From positions 1 through 64,000 of the forward strand of contig JAFATG010000222.1 of NCBI GenBank assembly GCA_019244055.1: a stretch of DNA of 64,000 nt, given 5' to 3'. Shown piece by piece: positions 10,247-19,503 of the stretch (the stretch's first letter is position 1; each line of letters starts with the position of its first letter). The notes below the pieces were generated by a model that was not told the origin of the DNA, did not search any database, and worked only from the letters and a program-made list of their open reading frames with translations. The translations under genes were made by a program, and so were the position numbers. This DNA comes from Acidobacteriaceae bacterium. Its GTDB lineage: Bacteria > Acidobacteriota > Terriglobia > Bryobacterales > Bryobacteraceae.

Positions 10247-10603
10247 ATGACAACCCAAGAGGAAAAAGAGCGCTTGAACTTGCTGCAAGGCACTCTGGAT
10301 CTGCTGATCCTTCGCACATTGGTTTTCGGACGCCAGCATGGGCAAGGGATCGCCCGCTGGATTCAGGGCGTTTCAAACGACGAGTTGCTGGTGGATCACG
10401 GGGCGCTCTACCCGGCTCTGCAACGATTGGAAGCCCGCGGCTGGATTTCAGCCGAGTGGGGCACGTCGGATAACAATCGCAAGGCGCGCTTTTACAGCCT
10501 GACGAAGCTCGGCCGAAAGCAGCTCTCCGCTGAAATGAACCGCTGGCGAAGGCTCGCAGTCGCGATCGGAAACGTGCTCGGCGGCGGCGAAGTGGAGGTC
10601 TGA
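10247..10603 (+). CDS. PadR-family transcriptional regulator
   Basis: [28 protein letters not shown]...[19 protein letters not shown]. Confidence 0.93.
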   Translation: MTTQEEKERLNLLQGTLDLLILRTLVFGRQHGQGIARWIQGVSNDELLVDHGALYPALQRLEARGWISAEWGTSDNNRKARFYSLTKLGRKQLSAEMNRWRRLAVAIGNVLGGGEVEV

Positions 10604-10604
10604 G

Positions 10605-13214
10605 ATGTTCCGCAGGCTCCGCCGGCAAACCGATTTTTCTGCCGAAGTGCAGGCCCATATCGCCCTCGAAACCGACAGGCTTCGAGAAGAAGGACTCGAT
10701 GAATCCGAAGCGCAAGCAGAAGCGCTCCGCAAGTTTGGTAATCGTACCACCGCCGAGGAGCGTTTCTACGAAAGCTCGCGCTCTATCTGGCTCGAAGACA
10801 TGGGCAAGGATCTTCGCTACGCTTTGCACGCTCTATTTCGAACTCCGACGTTCGCGATCACCGCAATCCTGACTCTCGCGCTCGGCATCGGCGCAAACAC
10901 GGCGATTTTCAGTGTGGCGTATGCAGTATTACTCCGTCCGCTGCCGTTTCCGGACGCGGATCGCATAGTCACGCTTTATGAAAGGCTTCCCGGCGGAATG
11001 GACGAATCCCTCTCAGCGGGCGACTATCCGGATTATCAGCGCCAGGCGAAGTCGTTCGAATTGCTGGCAGCTTATCGCGGCGGCCCCGTAAACCTGAGCG
11101 GGCGAAATCGCCCGGAACGCGTGCCCGGAGCGGTCGTCACGCCGAATTTCTTTTCCGTTTTCGGCGTTCAGCCGGAGCTTGGGCGTACCTTGACACCGCA
11201 AGAGGATCCGCCCGGAGGCGTACTCGTAGCGGTGCTCGGCGATTCCTTGTGGAAACGCCGCTACGGAGGCGATCCGAACATCATCGGGAAATCCATCCTG
11301 GTCAATGGCGAACAGCGGATCGTTGTCGGCATCATGCCTCCGCAGTTTCAGTTTCCTGAGAAAACCGAAATCTGGGAATCGTCGCGCTTCCGCGTTCCGG
11401 ATCACCCCTTGCGTCCGATGCTTGACGAGTCAACCAACCGGGGCACTCACTATTTCGACATTTTGGGGCGGCTTCGCCGAGGCGTAACGGTTCAGCAAGC
11501 GCAAACAGAAACGACGCTGATTGCCGGACGCCTGAAAAAACTCTACGGCGACGACGAAGAGAGTGATCGCACGCACGTCGTCAACTTACACGACGATCTC
11601 GTCGGCGAAACGCGTTCGCCGGTGCTCATTCTCCTCGTATCGGTGGGGTTATTACTGCTGATCGCCTGCGCCAACGTGGCTAATATCATGCTTGCGCGCG
11701 GAGCGACCCGCCACAAAGAGGTTGCGATTCGCGGCGCTTTGGGTGCAGGCCGCTGGCGACTTGTCCGGCAGTTTCTGGTGGAAAGTGTTCTGCTTGCGTG
11801 TACCGGGGGAGTTGCCGGCATTCTGCTGGCGCGCATCGCGCTTGGTCCACTGCAGAAGTTAATGCCGGCGAACTTGATTCCAGGTGGCGAACTTACGATA
11901 AGTCTTCCGGTGATGCTATTTACATTGGCGGTTGCCGGGAACGCAGGGTTGATTTTCGGGCTCTTCCCGGCTATTCAGACCGCTAAGGTTGACGTGAATG
12001 ATGCGCTGAAAGAAGCTGGCCGCGGATCGCATGGTGGGGCTCAAGCAACTCGCATCCGCAGCGCCCTTGTGATGGCTGAAGTGGCGCTTGCCGCAGTCCT
12101 GCTGATCGGAGCGGGTCTCCTGATCGGCAGCTTCGGCCGCTTACTCTCCGCCCCCGAAGGATTCAATCCGGAACGTGTCCTCACTCTCCAACTTTCCCTC
12201 GCTCCCGCGCAGTATCCGAAACCCGAGGATCGCGTCCGCTTCGTGAACGGCATTTTGGAAAATACGCGCAATCTACCAGGCGTTTCGTCTTCCGGTATCA
12301 TTTCTCGTCTTCCACTCTTGAGCGGCAACAGTACGCGCAACGTAGACATTAAAGGGCGCACGCCTCCTGGCGGCGATATCGCCCCCGATTATCTGGTGGT
12401 CAGTCCCGATTATTTCCGCAGCCTGGGAATACGCTTGCTGGAAGGGCGCACGTTCACAGAACGCGATAGCGCTACTTCGGCAACGGTCGTTATTGTGAAT
12501 CAGGCCACGGCGCATCACTTCTGGCCCGGCGAGGATCCGGTCGGCAAGTACCTCAAGATTGGAGACACAAAGGATTGGACTCCGATCGTCGGCGTTGTCG
12601 CCGATGTCCGCCAGCATGGCCTGGGCGAGACCGCCCGTCCTGCGCTTTATATTCCTTACACGCAAGATCCCTGGCCCTTCATGGCAGTTGTCGTGCGTAC
12701 TTCAATGGACCCGGCGAGTGCGGCTTCCGCCGTGACTGCAGCCGTTCATCAGGTTGACCACGATCAGCCCGTTTTCAATGTCCGAACGATGGACGAGGTC
12801 GTCTCGAGTTCGCTCTCTCCCGAGCGATTCCGCACTCTGCTGCTAGGCGCGTTTGCAGGGCTCGCGCTCGCTCTTGCGGGGGTCGGAATTTACGGGTTGA
12901 TGGCGTATTCCGTCGCTCAGCGTTCGCGCGAAATCGGTATCCGCATGGCGCTCGGCGCCAAGCCAGGACGGCTCCGATTATTTGTGATCGGGCAGGGCCT
13001 GAAGCTCGCCGGTGCCGGTGTCTTGACCGGCGGCTTGCTCACGATTCCGCTCACGCGCTTTCTTTCGAGTGTCCTGTACGGCGTTCGACCGACGGACGCT
13101 CCAGCCTTTGCAGGGAGTTTCGTGTTTCTGATTCTCATCGGCCTCTTAGCGGCCTATATTCCCGCCCGGCGCGCCACGCGTGTCGATCCCGTAGCTGCCC
13201 TTCGAGTCGAATAA
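10605..13214 (+). CDS. ADOP-type ABC transporter permease (MacB_PCD + FtsX domains)
   Basis: DLRYALHALFRTPTFAITAILTLALGIGANTAIFSVAYAVLLRPLPF; two FtsX regions; follows PadR gene. Confidence 0.93.
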   Translation: MFRRLRRQTDFSAEVQAHIALETDRLREEGLDESEAQAEALRKFGNRTTAEERFYESSRSIWLEDMGKDLRYALHALFRTPTFAITAILTLALGIGANTAIFSVAYAVLLRPLPFPDADRIVTLYERLPGGMDESLSAGDYPDYQRQAKSFELLAAYRGGPVNLSGRNRPERVPGAVVTPNFFSVFGVQPELGRTLTPQEDPPGGVLVAVLGDSLWKRRYGGDPNIIGKSILVNGEQRIVVGIMPPQFQFPEKTEIWESSRFRVPDHPLRPMLDESTNRGTHYFDILGRLRRGVTVQQAQTETTLIAGRLKKLYGDDEESDRTHVVNLHDDLVGETRSPVLILLVSVGLLLLIACANVANIMLARGATRHKEVAIRGALGAGRWRLVRQFLVESVLLACTGGVAGILLARIALGPLQKLMPANLIPGGELTISLPVMLFTLAVAGNAGLIFGLFPAIQTAKVDVNDALKEAGRGSHGGAQATRIRSALVMAEVALAAVLLIGAGLLIGSFGRLLSAPEGFNPERVLTLQLSLAPAQYPKPEDRVRFVNGILENTRNLPGVSSSGIISRLPLLSGNSTRNVDIKGRTPPGGDIAPDYLVVSPDYFRSLGIRLLEGRTFTERDSATSATVVIVNQATAHHFWPGEDPVGKYLKIGDTKDWTPIVGVVADVRQHGLGETARPALYIPYTQDPWPFMAVVVRTSMDPASAASAVTAAVHQVDHDQPVFNVRTMDEVVSSSLSPERFRTLLLGAFAGLALALAGVGIYGLMAYSVAQRSREIGIRMALGAKPGRLRLFVIGQGLKLAGAGVLTGGLLTIPLTRFLSSVLYGVRPTDAPAFAGSFVFLILIGLLAAYIPARRATRVDPVAALRVE

Positions 13215-13224
13215 CTGCGCTGCG

Positions 13225-14670
13225 CTACCGCGAAGTCGCTTGCTCGTACTTGTAAGCGACGCGGAACATCGTTGCTTCGTCGAAATGCTTCGCGAAGATT
13301 TGTAGACCGATCGGTAACCCTTCCGGGGACTCGCCGCACGGGACCGACATGCAAGGAACCCCTGCAAGATCCCCGGTAAGCGTATACACGTCCGACAAGT
13401 ACATCGCCAGCGGATCGTCCACCTTCTCGCCAATCTTGAACGCGGGAAACGGCGAGACAGGCGTTACCAGTGCGTCAACGTCTTTAAACGCCTCGCTGAA
13501 ATCTTTCGCAATCAGCGTGCGAACTTGCTGCGCTTTTCGGTAATACGCGTCATAGTAGCCGGCGCTCAGCACATATGTGCCCAGCATAATGCGACGTTTG
13601 ACCTCTGCACCAAAACCGGATCCGCGAGTATTTCGGTACATGCTTGTCAACGAATCTCCGTCCGAGCGGATTGTATAGCGCACGCCGTCATAACGCGCGA
13701 GATTCGAGCTCGCCTCTGCAGTAGCGATGATGTAGTAACAGGATAAGGCGTACTTTGTGTGCGGAAGGCTAATTTCGCGGATCTCGCAGCCAAGGGATCC
13801 GAGCTGCTTGATCGCCGCGTGGATCACATCGCCTGTCTCGGCATTCAGTCCCTCGAAGTACTCCTTCGGCAAACCTAGTTTGAGGCCGCGAACCGGGTGA
13901 CGCATCAGAGCGTGATAGTCGTCAACCGGCGCGAAAGCCGAAGTAGAATCCAGATCGTCGCGACCGGCGATGATCCGCAGCATGGTCGCGGCATCTTCTA
14001 CATTTCGGGCAAATGGGCCGATGTGGTCGAGCGAGCTCGCAAACGCTACCAATCCGTAGCGGGAAACGCGCCCGTAAGTAGGTGTCACGCCGACCACACC
14101 GCAGAAGCTGGCCGGTTGGCGGATTGACCCTCCGGTATCCGAGCCCAGCGTAGCTACGGCCGTTCCTTGTGCAACAGATGCTGCGGCCCCGCCGCTCGAC
14201 CCGCCCGGAACCCGGTCCAGCGCTCGCGGATTCCGAACCGGCCCGTATGCTGAATTCTCGTTGGAGGAGCCCATCGCGAACTCGTCGCAGTTGAGCTTGC
14301 CCAGAATGACCGCGCCTTCCTCACGGAGCCGGTAGACTGCGGTCGCGTCATACGGGGGAATGTAGTTTTCAAGAATGCGGGAGCCGCAAGTGGTTCTCAG
14401 GTCTTTCGTGACAATGACGTCTTTAATGCCCACCGGGACGCCTGCCAGCGCGCCCACATAGCCGCCATGCGCGACGGCTTTATCTACTCGTTCGGCATCC
14501 GCCAGCGCGTGCTCGCACGCAAACGTCAGAAATGCGTTTGTCTTGGGGTTCTCCGCCTCTGCAAGATCCAGCGCCGCTTGCGTCAGTTCCTTCGCCGAAA
14601 ATTTTTTAGCTTGCAGTCCCTCGCGCACGGATCCGATCGTGAGAGACGCGAGGTCGTGTGGGGACTTCAC
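13225..14670 (-). CDS. gatA: Asp-tRNA(Asn)/Glu-tRNA(Gln) amidotransferase subunit A
   Basis: GVPVGIKDVI, GSSGGAAASVAQGTAVATLGSDTGGSIRQPASFCGVVG amidase signature. Confidence 0.97.
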   Translation of the reverse strand: MKSPHDLASLTIGSVREGLQAKKFSAKELTQAALDLAEAENPKTNAFLTFACEHALADAERVDKAVAHGGYVGALAGVPVGIKDVIVTKDLRTTCGSRILENYIPPYDATAVYRLREEGAVILGKLNCDEFAMGSSNENSAYGPVRNPRALDRVPGGSSGGAAASVAQGTAVATLGSDTGGSIRQPASFCGVVGVTPTYGRVSRYGLVAFASSLDHIGPFARNVEDAATMLRIIAGRDDLDSTSAFAPVDDYHALMRHPVRGLKLGLPKEYFEGLNAETGDVIHAAIKQLGSLGCEIREISLPHTKYALSCYYIIATAEASSNLARYDGVRYTIRSDGDSLTSMYRNTRGSGFGAEVKRRIMLGTYVLSAGYYDAYYRKAQQVRTLIAKDFSEAFKDVDALVTPVSPFPAFKIGEKVDDPLAMYLSDVYTLTGDLAGVPCMSVPCGESPEGLPIGLQIFAKHFDEATMFRVAYKYEQATSR

Positions 14671-14966
14671 CGGTCAATTACCCTGGGCACTTTGAAATAT
14701 CCCGCCCCGCTTGCGGCGGCATTGGCAAGGGCTTCCCTGTTCCCGAGAGGCGTGTGCGGGATGTCTTCGCGCAAAGTGGCGGTTTCGTCCGCCTCGTACA
14801 GAACTTGCGCCATTGGTTCCACGTTCGACGTATCAAGCTCGTTCAGCTGCTCGATATGCGTCAGAATCTCGCCAAGGTCGTGCGACATGCGGGACACTTC
14901 TTCTTCGCTGAGCCGCAGATTCGCCAAATCAGCAACATAACGGACCTCGGGTTCAGTGAGCCTCAA
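14667..14966 (-). CDS. gatC: Amidotransferase subunit C
   Basis: EVRYVADLANLRLSEEEVSRMSHDLGEILTHIEQLNELDTSNVEPMAQV. Confidence 0.97.
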   Translation of the reverse strand: MRLTEPEVRYVADLANLRLSEEEVSRMSHDLGEILTHIEQLNELDTSNVEPMAQVLYEADETATLREDIPHTPLGNREALANAAASGAGYFKVPRVIDR

Positions 14967-15487
14967 GCGGTGGCCTTCTTGCGAGACAGTCGATATAGCT
15001 TCTTTAGCACAGGATCGCGAATCGCCTCCGCTTCATCGGCTGAAGATGTTTCCGCGCCCTTGCTATCGAGGGAGTGGGCCCATTGTGCAGTCCGCCGGGG
15101 AACAGCGATCCGGAATTCGATATCAGTGATCGCGTCGCTTCCGGTCGTCTTGCGAAGGCGGTCCAGAATCTGTCCCGTCAACGGAAATAGTTGTTTCTGC
15201 CAGATGGCATCCGCTACTTCGACCACAAGCTTGCTACGGACTAACCTTATTCCCGCTGTGTGTGCCGCGATTTTCTTTCCGACGGCGGCCGGCCACACGG
15301 CACGCGCCAGATCCTCATCCGAGAAGATCTTCGCGAGTTTGTCGCTCTTTATGAGCCGGGCAGCGCGTTCCATAGCACCAGTCCTGAACTGCAGGACCGC
15401 AGCGGGGGAGGAAGCGTAAGGGCGATCTTGAGGATAGCACGGCCGGCCATCGGCGATACCCGTGACTACCGAATCAGTTCGCGGCAC
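14963..15487 (-). CDS. DUF721 / DciA-like protein
   Basis: AVWPAAVGKKIAAHTAGIRLVRSKLVVEVADAIWQKQL. Confidence 0.8.
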   Translation of the reverse strand: MPRTDSVVTGIADGRPCYPQDRPYASSPAAVLQFRTGAMERAARLIKSDKLAKIFSDEDLARAVWPAAVGKKIAAHTAGIRLVRSKLVVEVADAIWQKQLFPLTGQILDRLRKTTGSDAITDIEFRIAVPRRTAQWAHSLDSKGAETSSADEAEAIRDPVLKKLYRLSRKKATA

Positions 15488-16308
15488 CGCGAGGCCGCCC
15501 AGGCAGCGCCGTCCACCTTGCCTTCGACTGCATTCTGATAGATCTCCGCGAGACCGATTCGCAGTTGGTAGCAGAGTAATCGATCACTCAGCGCGGGTGA
15601 TGGGTCGAGATGGGCCTCGAAGTACCGGGCCTGTTCCTCCATGCAATCGAGCCAGGTTCTCCAATAGAAAGTGTTAGCAACGTCGTAAAGCGGATCACCG
15701 AATAAAGCCTCCGACCAGTCAATCACGCCCGTTATCCGCCGGCCATCGGTCAGCACGTTATTCGATCCAAAGTCACCGTGAACGAGCGCGCGAGTCTCGG
15801 GGCAACGCCCAGCCAGAGCGACAAGCCGCGTTAACGAGCGGCGGATTTCAGTCGAATCTACTAGCTTCCCAACAGCTTCCCAGTTGTAGCGGTCACGATC
15901 CGCGATGCTGCTCAGGAAATTCCGCCAGCTTTCATACGTGCCAGTTCCGTCCTTGTCGAACGTGCCGAACCCACTCGTCTCCCCCAAATCGGATTTCGCA
16001 ATCAATTCCAATATCTGGGCAGTTGGACCGAGCAGTAGGGGCAAGTCCTCCCGCTTCAACTCCTGCAAGGTTACACCCGGCAAGCTCTCGGATATGCAAT
16101 AGAACTGGTGATCAATTTCACCGATACGAATGACTTTGGGAACGGGCAGATCGCGTGGTGCAAACGTCCGATAAACGAAAGCGTCTTTCTGGAATCCCAC
16201 GCTATCAGGATTCAATCGCAGGACGTATGCCCGGGTTCCGCTTCGAAAGCGATAGGCTTGCGATTCTTCGCCTTCGGAGATCGGCGCGAGCTCCGAGACG
16301 GCACCCAT
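15466..16308 (-). CDS. Phosphotransferase (APH-family kinase fold)
   Basis: ALVHGDFGSNNVLTDGRRITGVIDWSEALFGDPLYDVAN. Confidence 0.9.
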   Translation of the reverse strand: MGAVSELAPISEGEESQAYRFRSGTRAYVLRLNPDSVGFQKDAFVYRTFAPRDLPVPKVIRIGEIDHQFYCISESLPGVTLQELKREDLPLLLGPTAQILELIAKSDLGETSGFGTFDKDGTGTYESWRNFLSSIADRDRYNWEAVGKLVDSTEIRRSLTRLVALAGRCPETRALVHGDFGSNNVLTDGRRITGVIDWSEALFGDPLYDVANTFYWRTWLDCMEEQARYFEAHLDPSPALSDRLLCYQLRIGLAEIYQNAVEGKVDGAAWAASRCRELIR

Positions 16309-16371
16309 GCAGCTTTCAAGTTTTGCGAGGATGGCCGCCGGGGAGAAAGATGGTTTTATTTCGGAACTCCG

Positions 16372-17727
16372 TTACCCGGCGGCGCCGAGCTCTGCTCGAA
16401 TCGCATCCGCGATGCGCCCGGTCCAGTGCTCGACCTGCTCGTCCGATTCCGCTTCGATCATCACGCGCGCCAGCGGCTCGGTGCCGGAGAAACGGACCAC
16501 TACTCGTCCGGAGCCGTCGAAGGCGCTCTCGGCCGCCCGAATCTCAGCCTGCACTGTCTCGAGTTCATTGAGCGGCCGCTTGTGTTTTACGCGAACATTG
16601 ACCAGTTTCTGAGGGAATTTCTTGATATCGTCTGAGAGTTCGTCCAGACTGCGTCCCGAGTTGCGCACGATCTCGAGCACTCGCAGCGCCGTCAACAATC
16701 CGTCTCCCGTTGTGGCGAACTCGGAGAAAATGACATGCCCCGACTGCTCTCCGCCCAGCGCCGCGCCCCGTTTGAGCATCTCTTCGAGAACATATTTGTC
16801 GCCCACTGGTGTTCGCAGCATCTCGATTCCGTGGCTCTCGAGCGCCTTCTGCAAGCCCAGATTCGACATCACAGTCGCGACAACCAAGTCCCCAGGCAGC
16901 TTGCCTGCGGTCTTCAGCGAAGATCCTGCCAGGAACAGGACCGCGTCTCCGTCGACGATCTTGCCGGAGCCCGAAACAAAAAGGGCCCGGTCCGCATCGC
17001 CGTCGAATGCGATACCCAGATCCGCTTTTGACTCCGTTACGCGATGCTGCAAGCCTTCGAGATGTAGAGATCCGCAGTTCAGATTGATGTTGCGGCCGTC
17101 CGGCGAAACGCAAATCCAATCTACGTGTGCTCCCAGCCGGGCAAAGAGCCGGGGCGCTATTTCACTCGCCGAACCGTTGGCGCAATCAATAACAATCCGC
17201 AGTGGGAATTGTCCCTGCACGGTCGCAGCCAGGTAAGCTATGTAGGATTCATCCAGCGAGCGGTCAATCGCGAGAGATTTCGGCTCCGCGGCCTCAATCT
17301 TGGCCAGCCAATCCGCCATCAGCTCCTCCAAGCTCAGTTCCACCGCATCCGGCAGCTTGTATCCGGAGTGGCTGATCACTTTGAGACCGTTGTCGTAATA
17401 CGGATTATGCGAGGCCGAGATCATCACACCAGCTGCGAAAGGACCGGTTCGCGTGAGATACGCTACTCCGGGTGTAGTGATCACTCCTGCAAACCGCGCG
17501 TGTACGCCAGCGCGCGCTAACCCTCCCGCGACCTGACCCGCGAGCCAGCCAGCGCTCTCGCGCGTGTCCATGCCGATCAACACTTCTGTTGGCCCGTCGT
17601 GTTTCCGGCGCTCCCGGTTCACCCAGGTACCAAGGGCGACACCGAGCGCGTGCGCCGTTCTGGCGTCCAGTGGAGGTTCACCCGCTACGCCGCGGATTCC
17701 GTCCGTACCGAATAGTTGTCTTGACAA
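16372..17727 (-). CDS. glmM: Phosphoglucosamine mutase
   Basis: LFGTDGIRGVAGEPPL; GVMISASHNPYYDNGLKV; DGDADR; RFSGTEPLARVMIEA. Confidence 0.97.
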   Translation of the reverse strand: MSRQLFGTDGIRGVAGEPPLDARTAHALGVALGTWVNRERRKHDGPTEVLIGMDTRESAGWLAGQVAGGLARAGVHARFAGVITTPGVAYLTRTGPFAAGVMISASHNPYYDNGLKVISHSGYKLPDAVELSLEELMADWLAKIEAAEPKSLAIDRSLDESYIAYLAATVQGQFPLRIVIDCANGSASEIAPRLFARLGAHVDWICVSPDGRNINLNCGSLHLEGLQHRVTESKADLGIAFDGDADRALFVSGSGKIVDGDAVLFLAGSSLKTAGKLPGDLVVATVMSNLGLQKALESHGIEMLRTPVGDKYVLEEMLKRGAALGGEQSGHVIFSEFATTGDGLLTALRVLEIVRNSGRSLDELSDDIKKFPQKLVNVRVKHKRPLNELETVQAEIRAAESAFDGSGRVVVRFSGTEPLARVMIEAESDEQVEHWTGRIADAIRAELGAAG

Positions 17728-17860
17728 ATGAGCCTCAAAAACCTAGACCTTGCAATCTTCATGGTACGTCCAGCTCAAACTTTCCAAATAGGCACGCACA
17801 TGGAAGAGAGTTCTAACAAGCAGATCGGCCACGCAGATTAGAATCGTTAGGAGTAATCGA

Positions 17861-18301
17861 ATGAACATTTCAGTCAAGAGCGAATACGCGCTCAAGGCTG
17901 TTTTCGACTTGGCGTCTCAGTATCTGGCCCTGCCACGAGGGGCGGCAACGTCACCGGTCAAAATCGCTGATATCGCACGGCGGCAGAAGATCCCGCAAAA
18001 ATTTCTGGAGCTGATCCTAGCTGGCCTGAAACAGAACGGCTTTGTCGATTCGCGCCGCGGCGCTGAAGGCGGTTATCTGCTCGCGCGCGCGCCGGACGCG
18101 ATCACGGTCGGCGAAGTACTGCGCGCTGTCGAGAACCTAAGGACCGGCCAGCGATCACCGGCGGACGATGATCCGTTCGGTGAGATTTGGTCCCGCGTCG
18201 ATAATGCCGTTTCTGATGTCCTTGACCGTACCACCTTCGGTGATCTTGCCCGAGGGTGGCGGGAAAAACACACGGCCTATGTTCCCAACTGGGAGATCTG
18301 A
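17861..18301 (+). CDS. Rrf2-family transcriptional regulator
   Basis: [21 protein letters not shown]...[35 protein letters not shown]. Confidence 0.95.
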   Translation: MNISVKSEYALKAVFDLASQYLALPRGAATSPVKIADIARRQKIPQKFLELILAGLKQNGFVDSRRGAEGGYLLARAPDAITVGEVLRAVENLRTGQRSPADDDPFGEIWSRVDNAVSDVLDRTTFGDLARGWREKHTAYVPNWEI

Positions 18302-18309
18302 GGAGCAGC

Positions 18310-19263
18310 TTGGTTTATCAGGATAATTCCTTCAGCATCGGACGGACACCGCTGGTTAAGTTGAATCGCGTGGTGGATGGCGTAAAGGCCACCATTCTGG
18401 CGAAGGTCGAAGGGCGCAACCCCGCCTATTCCGTGAAGTGCCGCATCGGCGCATCGATGGTCTGGGATGCCGAAGAGCGGGGATTACTGAAGCCCGGCAA
18501 GGCAATTGTAGAGCCCACCAGCGGCAACACCGGAATCGCGCTCGCGTTCGTCGGGGCCGCACGCGGCTATCCTGTCACCTTGATCATGCCGGACACGATG
18601 TCCTTGGAGCGGCGCAAAGTTCTAAAGGCCTTGGGCGCGGAGCTCGTGTTGACCTCAGGCGGGAAAGGCATGCATGAGGCGATTGCCAAAGCCGAAGAGA
18701 TTCGCGCCTCTGATCCCGATCGCTTCTTCCTGCCCCAGCAGTTCATGAACCCCGCCAATCCGCGCATCCATTTCGAAACGACCGGCCCGGAGATTTGGGA
18801 AGACACGCAAGGAGCTATCGATGTCCTCATCTCGGCCGTGGGAACCGGTGGAACCATTACCGGTGTGTCGCGTTACATCAAGCACGAAAAAAAGCACCCG
18901 CTGGTATCGATCGCTGTCGAGCCGTCCACTAGTCCCGTGATCACGCAAAAGCTGCGTAACGAGAGGTTGGAACCGGGACCACATTCCATTCAGGGAATTG
19001 GCGCCGGGTTCATTCCGGATACTTTGGACATCTCAATCATTGATCGCGTCGAGCAGGTTACAAGCGAGGAATCAATCGAGATGGCGCGCCGTTTGGCGCG
19101 TGAAGAAGGTCTCCTCAGCGGTATCTCGTGTGGGGCCGCAGTAGCGGCTGCGGTTCGCGTTGCCCGGGAGCCTGAGATGTCCGGCAAAACCATTGTTGTA
19201 GTGCTTCCGGATGCCGGAGAGCGGTATCTCACCTCCCCGCTCTTCGAAGGAATGTTCGACTAA
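18310..19263 (+). CDS. cysK: Cysteine synthase A (PLP-dependent O-acetylserine sulfhydrylase), TTG start
   Basis: [47 protein letters not shown] just upstream of TTG at 18310. Confidence 0.95.
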   Translation: MVYQDNSFSIGRTPLVKLNRVVDGVKATILAKVEGRNPAYSVKCRIGASMVWDAEERGLLKPGKAIVEPTSGNTGIALAFVGAARGYPVTLIMPDTMSLERRKVLKALGAELVLTSGGKGMHEAIAKAEEIRASDPDRFFLPQQFMNPANPRIHFETTGPEIWEDTQGAIDVLISAVGTGGTITGVSRYIKHEKKHPLVSIAVEPSTSPVITQKLRNERLEPGPHSIQGIGAGFIPDTLDISIIDRVEQVTSEESIEMARRLAREEGLLSGISCGAAVAAAVRVAREPEMSGKTIVVVLPDAGERYLTSPLFEGMFD

Positions 19264-19346
19264 ACAAAATTACTAGGGAAAACACTTCCTGCGACCAGTA
19301 ACCACGGTTTGAAACAGGGCGTTATTTAGGTACATCCCCGTAAGAC

Positions 19347-19395
19347 GCGGGCGCTTAACCCATACCCGAAACCCCCGAAGCGCCCGCAATCTTTT
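19347..19395 (+). terminator. Rho-independent terminator after cysK
   Basis: 10-bp perfect stem GCGGGCGCTT (19347-19356) / AAGCGCCCGC (19378-19387), 21-nt loop, then AATCTTTTT. Confidence 0.9.
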
Positions 19396-19446
19396 TGTTA
19401 AAGCTCAAACATTCGATGCCGTTGCGCTATGTACCCCGCGCAAGGC

Positions 19447-19452
19447 TATAAT
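19447..19452 (+). promoter_or_regulatory. Putative -10 box of the caspase-Sel1 gene
   Basis: Consensus TATAAT 52 bp upstream of ATG 19504; possible weak -35 TTGCGC at 19422 (19-nt spacer). Confidence 0.45.
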
Positions 19453-19503
19453 TTCCAAACAGAATGCCCGCTTTAAATCGGGGCTTTCGTTTGGTGCGGT
19501 GCC

